In this document: piece by piece, positions 27,731 through 36,452 of the stretch
How the letters are laid out: every line of letters starts with the position of its first letter
Position numbering within the stretch: position 1 is the stretch's first letter
Origin: Thermoanaerobacteraceae bacterium
Lineage (GTDB): Bacteria; Bacillota; Thermoanaerobacteria; Thermoanaerobacterales; UBA4877
Assembly (NCBI GenBank): GCA_030016635.1
Contig: JASEJQ010000001.1
Location: 10,092 to 74,091, forward strand
Direction: 5' to 3'
DNA length: 64,000 nt
Translations under genes and position numbers: made by a program
The notes under the pieces: model-generated
What the model was told of the DNA's origin: nothing
Database searches by the model: none
The model's input: only the letters and a program-made list of their open reading frames with translations

Positions 27731-27760
27731 GGGCCATGTTTGAGGCATGGCCCTATTTTA
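27731..27760. terminator. Bidirectional terminator between subtilase and ComK-like gene
   Basis: Perfect stem GGGCCATG/CATGGCCC with a 7-base loop and T-rich sequence on the plus strand; it overlaps the last codons of the minus-strand gene. Confidence 0.75.
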
Positions 27761-28271
27761 CTGCCTTATAGAGGTACAGCCCCTCCCTCTCCAGTATCCT
27801 GAATATCTCAAACTCTCTCTGGCTGTACATCTCCCTCTCCAACAGCCTGGCGTTATTGAGCCTCTTATTTGCTGTGGTGCACCTGTGGTATATCTGCAGG
27901 TATCTGCCGGAGCTTGTCCTTAAGAATAAATCGTTTTCCACCCTTGAAAGGCCCTCTATGTATCTTAAGGCAAAGTATCCCGTACAAACATCACCACTTA
28001 CCACCGGCCTGCGCGCATAAAAGGGTACCCATACCTCACCGCCTATAACTAAGGGGTTTGAATACCTCTGTCCCAGCTTCTCCGCTGTATGGCTTGTCAG
28101 TGCCTTCAGGTCTATATCATAGAAATGGGCTAAAGATTTCAAATACCTCCTTGCATTTGAATCTATTATCTCATCAGATCCATCTTTGAATATCACCCTG
28201 GTCCGGTCTCCGTCCTCGTATACCGGGTAGAAGCATTCAATCCCTTTCTCTATATCCTCTTTTATGTTCAA
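27753..28271 (-). CDS. ComK-like transcription factor (tentative)
   Basis: 172 residues from TTG 28271, nine bases after AAAGGAG, which is better placed than the ATG at 28292 that has no site. The pattern in SNPLVIGGEVWVPFYARRP, then C-x-G-Y and a basic stretch ANKRLNNARLLE parallels ComK (KPPI...IFLFP...P.CGW...A.LR). ComK activates DNA-uptake genes in Bacillus. The similarity is weak and judged by eye; it could be another small regulator. It lies alone, convergent with the subtilase. Confidence 0.5.
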   Translation of the reverse strand: MNIKEDIEKGIECFYPVYEDGDRTRVIFKDGSDEIIDSNARRYLKSLAHFYDIDLKALTSHTAEKLGQRYSNPLVIGGEVWVPFYARRPVVSGDVCTGYFALRYIEGLSRVENDLFLRTSSGRYLQIYHRCTTANKRLNNARLLEREMYSQREFEIFRILEREGLYLYKAVK

Positions 28272-28413
28272 AATTATCGTCTCCTTTCGCATACTGTGTT
28301 TTTATTAAACCAAACTTTTATTTGTATAGCAAGTCTAAAATTTACCTTGCTATACAAAATATCTCTATCAATTGTACATTTTTCTCTCTCAATCTAAAAT
28401 TTTTATATTAAAA

Positions 28414-28440
28414 GCAGGAATTTTTAGGGATATGTAGAAT
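28414..28440 (+). promoter_or_regulatory. Sigma-H promoter of the S-layer gene
   Basis: GCAGGAATT, 11 bases, GTAGAAT, identical in both boxes to the copy at 18785. Downstream lie two inverted repeats: GATGTCC/GGACATC (28455-28472) and an imperfect GTTACAAA/TTTTGTAAC pair (28477-28512). Confidence 0.65.
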
Positions 28441-28517
28441 AAATATCTATACAGGATGTCCAGAAGGACATCTTGCGTTACAAACTTTACAACTATATTA
28501 CAGTTTTGTAACATTTG

Positions 28518-28546
28518 TTGAATCCCAAAATTCCTCATGCTATAAT
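28518..28546 (+). promoter_or_regulatory. Sigma-A promoter of the S-layer gene
   Basis: TTGAAT (28518-28523), 17-base spacer, TATAAT (28541-28546). Together with the sigma-H promoter this gives growth-phase and vegetative start points. Confidence 0.8.
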
Positions 28547-28602
28547 AGTTCACAGATTGGTAAAGCAGGGAGGCCAATCATTATGATACTGTCAAAAGGT
28601 TT

Positions 28603-28631
28603 TTGGAGGAAGGGCAACCCCCATCTTCCAA
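28603..28631 (+). promoter_or_regulatory. Leader stem-loop of the S-layer mRNA
   Basis: TTGGAGGA-A-GGG / CCC-A-TCTTCCAA, 11 pairs with one mismatch, in a leader of about 120 bases. S-layer mRNAs often carry such structures for stability; that role is inferred. Confidence 0.5.
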
Positions 28632-28671
28632 GAAATAAAATAAAATACAACATAAAAGGAGGAGTAGAGAT

Positions 28672-31164
28672 ATGCACAATCTTAAAAAGGTTGTTGCCGT
28701 TATCGCGGTTCTAGCTATGGTGCTCGGGACCATGGTAACAGGTTTCGCTGCACCCGCATTCAGTGATGTATCAGGCACTGATTATGAAGATGCAGTAGCC
28801 AGATTGGGTGTATTAGGCGTAATGAATGGCTATCCTGACGGCACATTTAAGCCGGGCAACCAGATAACCAGGACAGAGTTTGCTACACTGGTGGTTAGGG
28901 CGCTTGGCCTTGAGGGCGCTGCAAAGCTTACAACCGCAAAGCCCGCTTTCAGTGATGTAAATGCTGACTATCAGTGGGCATGGGGCTACATTACTGTAGC
29001 TACCGAACAGGGCATTATAAAGGGTTATCCGGATGGGACATTTGGTCCTGCTAAGCCGGTTACCTATGCCGAAGCAGTTGCCATGCTGGTAAGGGCTCTT
29101 GGCTATGAGCCGGCAGTAACAGGTACATGGCCGGTAGGATACCTGGCGAAGGGTTCCGAGCTGGGTATAACAGACAGCGTAAAGGTTACAGCAGATGGTT
29201 ATGCCAGCAGGGGCGATGTTGCAGTAATGCTTGACAACTCCCTGGAGATTGACATGATGGAGCAGGTTGGATTTGGTGATACAGTAGAATACAAGGTTCC
29301 CGACAATCCAAAAAACCTATTGGAAGATAAGATTGGTGTAGATAAGATCGAAGGTAAAGTTACAGATTATGATGCCGACGAAAATATCGTGACAATAGAT
29401 GTCAATGATGAGGAAGATGACTATGATGTAGCAGAAGGCGTATCCTTTGAGGGTCTGGTAGGCGCTGATGTTACAGCATGGAAGTTAGGCGGCAAGATAG
29501 TCTATGTAGATGTTGACTCTTCAATAATTTATGATTTAGTAGCCGATGTGACACTTGACGGTAGTGATGTTACAAAGGTTAAGTTAAGCAGGCTTGATAA
29601 GACATATAAGGTTGCTGCTGATTATCAGGATGAGATAGGATTAACTGCAGATGATGAAAGTGCAACTTATGGTAAGTTTATAATAAATGATGGCAAGATT
29701 ACATCATTTGATGAAATTGCTAGTGTTGGAGCTGCCGCTGTTGTAAGGGAAGTATCTACAACTAAAGGCAAAGAAGCTCTTACCTATCAGATAGGCGATG
29801 CAGATGAGAGAACAATAAAGCTTGATGGAAAAGATGTACTTGTTCTTCTGAACAATAGTCTGGCCAAACTGGCTGACTTGAAGGCTGATGATATTGTTTA
29901 TGTTGACAGGACAAATGATGATTACGATTATGTGCTTATAGCCTACAGAGATTCTGTAGAGGGCAAGCTGGAGAAGATAGGCGATGACTATCTGACCATA
30001 GATGGCAAGAATTATGATAGAGCAGACACAGTTTGGTCTTCAATAAATGACGGTGAAGACTATGCGAATGCTGGCGATGATTATGATGAGTCAGGTATAC
30101 ATTTTGACCTGCTTAAGGAAGATGTAGTCGCCTATAAGGGTGTGGACGGCAAGGTTGTATATGTAAAGGGCGATGTTGAAGCCACTACAACATCATTCTA
30201 TGGTTTTGCACTGTCTGTTTCTGAGTCACTGGATACCTACAAGGTGAAAGTCCTGAAGGCAGACGGCACAACAGCCACCTATGAGATGGACGCTGATGTA
30301 TACGATGAGTACTTTGGTTCTGGATATGACTCAACAACAGATGACTTGGCTAAGCTGTATAAGTTTGAAATCGACGAAGACAATATCATTACAGGTGTCA
30401 AATCAACTTATACACAAGAAGAAGTATCCGACTTGGGTGTTGCGACTGCTGTAAAGTCCGGATATGTTGTAATAGGTGGCACCACGTATTACTTCGATGA
30501 CGACTTCTTTGTACTAAACGTTGAAGATGCGTTAGATGCTAACAACATCACCTCACCATCTAAGGCGGAAGTGGTTGATTGGGAAACAATAGTTGATGCA
30601 GATTCAGTTGATGGCTTAAAAGGTTATATGTTTATTAATAGAGATACTAATGGAGATACCTATGCATTTGTGATAACAGCTGGGTATGATAATGTTGCTG
30701 GTGAGTCTGATCAGGCATTTGTAAAGAATATTGACAAGGTCGGCAAAGATGAGTATGAAATTACACTGGATGATGGTACAGAGGAGTTCACAGTTGTATT
30801 TACAGACCTTGGTAATAATACCACAGACGATCTGCTTTACAACGTAATTGACTACAGACTCAACTCCGATGATGAAGGCATGGTTAAGGGCATTAATACA
30901 GACGATCCAACTGTAGTTGATGCTGTCTACAGCAGTGATAGAGAGATAGTAGTTGGAGGGACAACTTATAAGGTTGATAGGAGTGCTCTGATATTTGATT
31001 TGAACGATGGTGATCCAGACTATGCTACACTCGGCGACCTTAAGGCTCTTGTAGACGAAGAGACTCTTGTAAATGTAAATGTAAAGGTTAAGCTGTGGAT
31101 AGATGATGTATCAAATATCGTAAAGGCTATAATCTTTGATTCGGAAAATCCAGGGCTTGATTAG
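28672..31164 (+). CDS. Probable main S-layer protein with N-terminal SLH domains
   Basis: 830 residues, strongly acidic (very rich in Asp). Signal peptide at 1-27 ending GFAA. SLH repeats at about 28-75 and 92-140, with a weaker third at about 145-195, anchor it to the wall; the remaining 630 residues are beta-rich with many Asp/Lys/Val and no cysteine, typical of self-assembling surface protein. GGAGGAG precedes ATG 28672. Two promoters, a structured leader and its own terminator point to high expression. Confidence 0.9.
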   Translation: MHNLKKVVAVIAVLAMVLGTMVTGFAAPAFSDVSGTDYEDAVARLGVLGVMNGYPDGTFKPGNQITRTEFATLVVRALGLEGAAKLTTAKPAFSDVNADYQWAWGYITVATEQGIIKGYPDGTFGPAKPVTYAEAVAMLVRALGYEPAVTGTWPVGYLAKGSELGITDSVKVTADGYASRGDVAVMLDNSLEIDMMEQVGFGDTVEYKVPDNPKNLLEDKIGVDKIEGKVTDYDADENIVTIDVNDEEDDYDVAEGVSFEGLVGADVTAWKLGGKIVYVDVDSSIIYDLVADVTLDGSDVTKVKLSRLDKTYKVAADYQDEIGLTADDESATYGKFIINDGKITSFDEIASVGAAAVVREVSTTKGKEALTYQIGDADERTIKLDGKDVLVLLNNSLAKLADLKADDIVYVDRTNDDYDYVLIAYRDSVEGKLEKIGDDYLTIDGKNYDRADTVWSSINDGEDYANAGDDYDESGIHFDLLKEDVVAYKGVDGKVVYVKGDVEATTTSFYGFALSVSESLDTYKVKVLKADGTTATYEMDADVYDEYFGSGYDSTTDDLAKLYKFEIDEDNIITGVKSTYTQEEVSDLGVATAVKSGYVVIGGTTYYFDDDFFVLNVEDALDANNITSPSKAEVVDWETIVDADSVDGLKGYMFINRDTNGDTYAFVITAGYDNVAGESDQAFVKNIDKVGKDEYEITLDDGTEEFTVVFTDLGNNTTDDLLYNVIDYRLNSDDEGMVKGINTDDPTVVDAVYSSDREIVVGGTTYKVDRSALIFDLNDGDPDYATLGDLKALVDEETLVNVNVKVKLWIDDVSNIVKAIIFDSENPGLD

Positions 31165-31236
31165 CCGGTAGCCAGTGGGGACGGTTCTTGTGGCACACTA
31201 TAAATAGTGTAATCAAGAATTAAATCCACAAGAGAA

Positions 31237-31272
31237 GGGTTCAGGTTTGTAGCCTGGACCCTTTCATTCTTT
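31237..31272 (+). terminator. Terminator of the S-layer gene
   Basis: Stem GGGTTCAGG/CCTGGACCC (one G-U pair) with loop TTTGTAG, then TTTCATTCTTTT. Confidence 0.75.
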
Positions 31273-31298
31273 TAAAAAAAGGCCACTTATTTAGTGGT

Positions 31299-31721
31299 CT
31301 AGTCTTCATTAGTTGTAGCAATTTGTTGCATGGTTTCTGTAAGTTGAGATGGGTAATCTAAACATTTATCCTCTAATAGTTTGAAGTCACAACATGTATA
31401 AGCAAGAGGATGGTTTCTATTAGTTCCAATTTTATAGACCTCTTCTGCTTTTTTATATATTCTATCTACATTTTGATTGCAATATTTTATTTCTGCATTT
31501 ACCAAATCTTTATAAGATTGTGGTTCATCACTAAAATCTTTTAACTGTAATACGTAATCAAAAGTTGGAAACATAAAGCAGAAACGAATAGAGCTAATGG
31601 GTCTACTTTTATCACAAATTAAAAAATTAGTGTGTTGTGGTCTATTAAAGTATGTTACTGGGGCAAAATAGTTAAATTCGTTAATTTGGAATACGATACC
31701 ACAAAAAAACTTATTATATCG
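31299..31721 (-). pseudogene. Truncated ToxN/AbiQ type III toxin
   Basis: An open minus-strand frame without a proper start reads KFFCGIVFQINEFNYFAPVT, later ISSIRFCFMFP, YKDLVNAEIKYCNQNVDRIY and CCDFKLLEDK. These follow the ToxN/AbiQ endoribonuclease in order (FIGIVLEI.G..Y.APLTS, then I....MIP, the YK..L..Q..FI..N...I helix, and C.F.LLE.K). The first 20-30 residues are missing behind a stop at 31722-31724. No tandem-repeat ToxI antitoxin RNA is visible upstream. ATG 31574 is internal. In 31722-31985 only repeats and a weak hairpin are seen. Confidence 0.75.
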
Positions 31722-31985
31722 TCATGATTCTCACTAGGGGTGTTGCATTTAATATTGCAATCTAGGTAATTTTATTATATCCGGAGTGGGATGGAATAAA
31801 CAATGACATTTCCTCTTTCTTGTTCTCATTAAGCAATGAAAGCAGCAGAAATAAGCAAGGATTTAGCCAGTGCCAGTAAATCAACAAATATGAATGGGCA
31901 ATGCCAGTGGGGACGGTTCTTGCAGCCCATTTATTTTTTGTCATGATTTTATTATTGTATATCTGAGCGCCAGCGGGGACAGTTA

Positions 31986-33323
31986 TTAGCTGCGGGGCAG
32001 TGTGAATGTGAAGGTGGTGCCTTTCCCTTCGGTGCTGTTTATGTCGTATTTACTTCTATGGAGGGTGAGTATTTCCTTTACTATGGCCAGGCCAAGCCCC
32101 GTGCCTCCATCACTGGCCTTATAGTACCTGTCAAATATGTGCTCTAAGTCCTTTTCCTTTATACCCATGCCTGTATCGCTGATTTTGAATAGTGCTTCTT
32201 TATCCTGTATCTCTGATGTGATGCTTAAAAGTCCGCTGCCTTCCATGCTGCTGATTGCATTTCCTATGATATTTACAAGTACCCTTCTGATAAGTTCCCT
32301 GTCGGTGTATACATTCAGGTCGTCTATAGAAAACTTTACCTCCAGATTCCTTTCATATATCTCACCCTCGAAGGTGTCCAGTACGTCTGATATAAGTTCC
32401 TTCATATTAAAAACTGCCATATGGGGTTTTGTTACACCGGCCTGTATCTGGGAGAGAGCAAGGATGTCATTTATCATGCTACTCATCCTGTCTGCTTCCT
32501 TTGAAATGATGGCAAGATACTTATAAGACTTTTCTCTGTCTATATCCGTATCCCTTATCATCTCGGCATAACCCTTTATGACCCCCAGCGGAGTCTTGAG
32601 GTCATGGGATATGTTGGCTATGAGGTTTTGCCTCAGGGTTTCTATCTCTGAGAGCTTCATGGACATCTCGTTCATGGTGCTGGCAAGGTCGCCTATCTCG
32701 TCTGCTGTCTCAGGTTTTATCTCTATGCCCACATTGCCGCCGGCTATTTCCCTTGCTGCTCTTTTCAGCTTTATGATCGGCCTGGTGATTCCATTGGAGA
32801 GGATAAGGGAGACCAGGGCGGCTATAATGATAGATGTCAGGGATATATACGTAAACTCCCTTTTAAAGAGCTCTACGTTTTGTGAAATCTGTGTAGCAGG
32901 TATACTCAATATAACATTGGCCTGAATGCCATTATAGTCAAAGGGCAGGCTCATGGCCAAGTATTCCGTCTCAAAATGGGGGTGGGTGTACCTGAACACC
33001 TTTGGCGTATCTCCCGAATATGGCAGGATATTTCTCATCATCATGCCCATCATGGTGGCTGTGGTAAAGATTATCTTGTTATCCCGCGTGATGGCTGTTA
33101 CCTCAGCACCGGATTCCTCTATAACGGCGGTGAGTTTTGATGTATCAGGTCCGGAAGTATCCAGCACACTGATTATCTGCTGTCCATAGTTTTTAAGCCT
33201 GTCCACCATAAAACGGGTGTATATCCTATCTATAAATACCACCTGTGTAAGCCAGAATATGATGAGGACTGTTAGCACTACAGACAGATAGCTTATCAGA
33301 AGTTTATTCCTTATGCTCTTCAT
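31986..33323 (-). CDS. Membrane sensor histidine kinase
   Basis: 445 residues, orthodox HisKA kinase. Membrane helices at about 8-30 and 158-180 enclose an extracytoplasmic sensor domain rich in Met (ATMMGMMMRNIL near 90). HAMP at about 180-232, HisKA with phospho-His in NISHDLKTPLGV (about 240), then HATPase with NIIGNAIS, DTGMGIKEKDLEHIF and GTGLGLAIVK. Its ATG lies one base after the regulator's stop, using the GGAGGAA inside it, so the pair is one operon. The Met cluster might hint at copper or redox sensing, but that is speculation. Confidence 0.93.
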   Translation of the reverse strand: MKSIRNKLLISYLSVVLTVLIIFWLTQVVFIDRIYTRFMVDRLKNYGQQIISVLDTSGPDTSKLTAVIEESGAEVTAITRDNKIIFTTATMMGMMMRNILPYSGDTPKVFRYTHPHFETEYLAMSLPFDYNGIQANVILSIPATQISQNVELFKREFTYISLTSIIIAALVSLILSNGITRPIIKLKRAAREIAGGNVGIEIKPETADEIGDLASTMNEMSMKLSEIETLRQNLIANISHDLKTPLGVIKGYAEMIRDTDIDREKSYKYLAIISKEADRMSSMINDILALSQIQAGVTKPHMAVFNMKELISDVLDTFEGEIYERNLEVKFSIDDLNVYTDRELIRRVLVNIIGNAISSMEGSGLLSITSEIQDKEALFKISDTGMGIKEKDLEHIFDRYYKASDGGTGLGLAIVKEILTLHRSKYDINSTEGKGTTFTFTLPRS

Positions 33324-33324
33324 A

Positions 33325-33990
33325 TTATTCCTCCAGCTTATAGCCTATACCCCATACTGTCTTTATGAGGTTTTTCTTATCACCCAGTTTTTCCCTGAGC
33401 TGTTTTATGTGAGTGTCAACGGTCCTTAAATCTCCGTAAAAGTCATATCCCCATACTTCGTTTAATATCTTCTCCCTGGAGAGTGCCCTTCCCTTGTTTA
33501 TGGTGAGATATTTTAAGAGCTCGAATTCCTTCGGTGTGAGGTCTAAGTGTTCGCCGTCCACATATGCCTCCCTGGATACGTCATCTATCTCTATGCCCTT
33601 GAATGTGACATTTCTGTCGGAGGCTTCGGGGTATACCCTCCGGAGTATGGCCCTGCACCGGGCTACCAGCTCCTTTGGACTAAAGGGTTTTACTATATAG
33701 TCGTCGGCCCCCAGGTCAAACCCCAAGATTCTGTCATATTCTTCACCTCTGGCTGTCATCATAAGTACCGGGATATCGGAGTGTGTCCTTATCTCCTTCA
33801 ATATGCTCCTGCCGTCCATGTCCGGGAGCATTATGTCCAGCAGTATGAGGGAGGGGTTTTTCTCACTGAAGTATTTCATCCCTTCGCTTCCGCTAGAGGC
33901 CCTGATCGTATCAAATCCCTCATTTCTGAGGTATGTATCTACTATATTTAATAGGTTTTTATCGTCTTCTATTATAAGGATGGGGCCCAT
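33325..33990 (-). CDS. OmpR-family response regulator
   Basis: 221 residues: receiver at about 1-118 with phospho-Asp in LILLDIMLPDMDG, conserved Thr in MMTARG and Lys in YIVKPFSP; winged helix at about 130-221 ending TVWGIGYKLEE. Partner of the kinase encoded directly behind it. GAGGTGA precedes ATG 33990. Targets are not evident from the sequence. Confidence 0.95.
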   Translation of the reverse strand: MGPILIIEDDKNLLNIVDTYLRNEGFDTIRASSGSEGMKYFSEKNPSLILLDIMLPDMDGRSILKEIRTHSDIPVLMMTARGEEYDRILGFDLGADDYIVKPFSPKELVARCRAILRRVYPEASDRNVTFKGIEIDDVSREAYVDGEHLDLTPKEFELLKYLTINKGRALSREKILNEVWGYDFYGDLRTVDTHIKQLREKLGDKKNLIKTVWGIGYKLEE

Positions 33991-34139
33991 ATTATCACCT
34001 CAAACCTATTATATCATCAATAGATATAAATTAATAAAATCCTCACAAAAACCTCACATTTGATGCTGCAGGAAAGGGAAACCTTATTAAGGCCTGGCCG
34101 TAATATTTATGGTATAATAAGAAAAAGGGGAGGGTTTTC

Positions 34140-34814
34140 ATGTTTGATATAAATCCCAAAGAGTATTTTAGAGAGGCTTTCAAGACAGCAGGTTGGGACA
34201 GGGTATATAAAAAGGGTGAATCAATACATATGGATGAGGAACCCGGGGATTATATATATTTCATAATCAAAGGCAAGGTAGTCCACATCATCCACGACAG
34301 CTCCGGCAAGGAGAGGATAATCCTCCTCATGGACGACGGGGATATATTCGGTGAGGTCACCATGTTCGAGGAAAAACAAAACCTTGTGATAAGCGAGCCG
34401 CTGGAGGACTCTGTAATAAAGAAGATACCTAAAGGGGAATTTGCGGATCTTTTGAATAAGGACAGCACGCTCTACTTTGCTGTGATAAAGTCGCTCACTA
34501 AGAAGTTTCGCTGGCTGGTGATGGACCTGATGGACTTGAGCTTTGAAAATGTCTACTGCCGGGTGGCTACCAATCTGCTTATGCTTATGGATATGTACGG
34601 GGAGAAGACGGAAGGCGGTGTGCAGATAAGTTTGAAGCTCAGCCAGAGCGACATATGCAGGATGGCAGGCGCCAGCAGGGTGAGCGTTACCAGGGTGATG
34701 GAGGAGTTTGATCGTCTGGGCATAATGGAGGTAAGGGACAGGCTGATTACCATAAAGAGGCCCGAGCTGTTAAAAGAGTGGGCTAACCTTACCATCGAGA
34801 AGCTGATGGACTGA
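34140..34814 (+). CDS. Crp/Fnr-family regulator
   Basis: 224 residues: cyclic-nucleotide-binding-like beta roll at about 20-115 (YIYFIIKGKVVHII, GDIFGEVTMFEE), a dimer helix, then the HTH domain at about 150-215 with QSDICRMAGASRVSVTRVME. There is no FNR-type cysteine cluster. GGGGAGGG precedes the ATG. The -10 TATAAT near 34112 has a copy of GGCCTGGCC (34091-34099) in the spacer region. Its last 45 bases overlap the end of yyaC on the other strand. Confidence 0.9.
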   Translation: MFDINPKEYFREAFKTAGWDRVYKKGESIHMDEEPGDYIYFIIKGKVVHIIHDSSGKERIILLMDDGDIFGEVTMFEEKQNLVISEPLEDSVIKKIPKGEFADLLNKDSTLYFAVIKSLTKKFRWLVMDLMDLSFENVYCRVATNLLMLMDMYGEKTEGGVQISLKLSQSDICRMAGASRVSVTRVMEEFDRLGIMEVRDRLITIKRPELLKEWANLTIEKLMD

Positions 34815-35357
34815 TGGTCTCTGCCTCATAGCGAGGAGGGTAATCCATATGGCAGAACTTATGACCCTTGCCATATTCATTACCATGGAGAGTCTTGTGT
34901 TTTGAAGGACGGTAAACTCCATGAAACCGGCTACATTTACTACACCGGTAATCCTGATATCGCCTATGGGGTCGAGGTCCTTGCTCACACCGGCGCCGGG
35001 TTTTAGAGGGCCTTCATCAATGATAATTTTACCCACCTTGCTCATAGAGCCCAATGATGCGTCTATGGCTATGATAAAGGGATTTTCTATGGTACCGAAT
35101 ATCATTGATGTTATGTCCTTTATGTTCTGCGCATGGACGGGATTATCCAGGGTGCCGTATATCCTGCAATCCTTGTCAATATGAGGCAGCCTGGAAAGTT
35201 CATAGCCCACCAGTGGGCCTAAAGAGTCGCCTGTGGATCGGTCCGTGCCTATGCAGAGAAATACCAGTTTATGTATATCTTTATCGGATATGTAGCGGTA
35301 AAGTGCGTTTTTTATGAGAAGTTTGGCGAATCTGTCTTTATAGTCTATTAGTTCCAT
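34770..35357 (-). CDS. yyaC: Spore protease YyaC (DUF1256)
   Basis: 195 residues with the family motifs LCIGTDRSTGDSLGPLVG near 35 and YGTLDNPVHAQN, plus AIDASLGS...GKIIIDEGPLKPGAG. Related to the GPR spore protease; in Bacillus it is made in the forespore. ATG 35357 has GGAGGG upstream; the longer ATG start at 35375 lacks a site. Tail-to-tail overlap of 45 bases with the Crp-like gene. Confidence 0.92.
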   Translation of the reverse strand: MELIDYKDRFAKLLIKNALYRYISDKDIHKLVFLCIGTDRSTGDSLGPLVGYELSRLPHIDKDCRIYGTLDNPVHAQNIKDITSMIFGTIENPFIIAIDASLGSMSKVGKIIIDEGPLKPGAGVSKDLDPIGDIRITGVVNVAGFMEFTVLQNTRLSMVMNMARVISSAIWITLLAMRQRPSVHQLLDGKVSPLF

Positions 35358-35420
35358 ATATATCCCTCCATTCAATAATTTTTGCTGAAACCTTACTTTA
35401 TATACATGGGGAGAATTGTG

Positions 35421-36452
35421 ATGAAGAGGTTTTTTTTCTTACTTATAGCGGTAATAAGCGTGTACTATCTGTTCTCAGGCATGAACAGCGGGAGCAGTGA
35501 GGCCATGAGCCTAAAGGCTCAGATATCATATAAGTCATATACGGATTTTATCCCCGACATAAACGGATACTGGGGATACAGGGCTGGTGAGGTGCTTCAT
35601 TATGCAGAGGATGGGATAAATGACTTTGCAATAAAGGTAAATGCCGCCAAACCAGTGCTGTCCAGCGGGGATTTGCTGGTTGTCTATGACGCTGGAGGAG
35701 ATGTCCTCTACGGCTATGATAAGCATGGCAAGGAGCTATGGGAGTACAAGGCTGCAGGGAGTATAGAGGATGTGGTATTAAAACCGGGGGACAATATCCT
35801 TATGCTCTACCTGAAGGATAAGATGTTTTATATAAATGAACTGAACAATGAGGGGAAAAAGCTGGGTGAATGGGTAGCCTCCAATGATTTTGTGATGGAC
35901 TACGACTTTAAGGGTGACATTGCGTATGTGGCATCGGCCAACACCTCAGACAGTATTGGGGGCAGGATAACTGCATACACGAAAAAAGGAGACCTGCTGT
36001 GGGCTCAGGAGCTTCCGGGTTTTATGCCGCTCAAGATCAGTGCGTCGGATGAAGGGGTTTCTGCTATTCTTGATAAGAAGGTAATGGCTGTCTCTTCAAA
36101 TGGGAAAGTTTTGTTTGAGAAGGAGATGGCGGCAGAATACGGATGCATAGGTGAGGACGGTACGATGTATGTGGGTAGTGGCGGCAGCCTGCAGGGCCTG
36201 GCCATTGACGGCCGAGAGCTTTTCAGCATAAGAACGCCTGGGATAGATAGTGTTTACCCGATGGATAAGGGTGCAGTGGTTTTGAGCGGTAGGTCAATCA
36301 CCTACTATGACTCAAGAGGCAAGGCAACCGCCTCGTTTGATGCCATGAGGGATTTGGACTACCTGGTGCCGATGGAGGGAAAAAGAAGGATACTGGCTGT
36401 GGGAAGGTCGGGGGCAGACCTGATTGAACTGCCTTCGAGGGTGTTGAAATGA
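35421..36452 (+). CDS. Membrane-anchored PQQ-like beta-propeller (DUF5711-type)
   Basis: 343 residues: short N-terminal anchor (KRFFFLLIAVISVYYLFSG) then repeated blades with GDLLVVYDAGGDVLYGYDK, ITAYTKKGDLLW and MAVSSNGKVLFEK, as in PQQ/WD-like propellers. ATG 35421 has GGGGAG upstream. It overlaps cvpA by the ATGA tetrad, so the two are translationally coupled. Role probably in envelope assembly or sensing; not known. Confidence 0.8.
   Translation: MKRFFFLLIAVISVYYLFSGMNSGSSEAMSLKAQISYKSYTDFIPDINGYWGYRAGEVLHYAEDGINDFAIKVNAAKPVLSSGDLLVVYDAGGDVLYGYDKHGKELWEYKAAGSIEDVVLKPGDNILMLYLKDKMFYINELNNEGKKLGEWVASNDFVMDYDFKGDIAYVASANTSDSIGGRITAYTKKGDLLWAQELPGFMPLKISASDEGVSAILDKKVMAVSSNGKVLFEKEMAAEYGCIGEDGTMYVGSGGSLQGLAIDGRELFSIRTPGIDSVYPMDKGAVVLSGRSITYYDSRGKATASFDAMRDLDYLVPMEGKRRILAVGRSGADLIELPSRVLK

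Larger units (their letters stand above)
31171..31988 (+). repeat. Direct 20-base repeats around the ToxN remnant
   Basis: GCCAGTGGGGACGGTTCTTG occurs exactly at 31171-31190 and 31903-31922, and as a variant (GCCAGCGGGGACAGTTATTA) at 31969-31988, all in the same orientation. They start just after the S-layer stop and end at the kinase stop, bracketing the toxin remnant, and look like scars of a mobile or REP-like element. Confidence 0.75.

Noticed and set aside
35357-35395. Sigma-H-like GAAT block upstream of yyaC
   Set aside because: The -35 reads AAGGTTT, not AGGA, and the start would fall inside the ribosome site.
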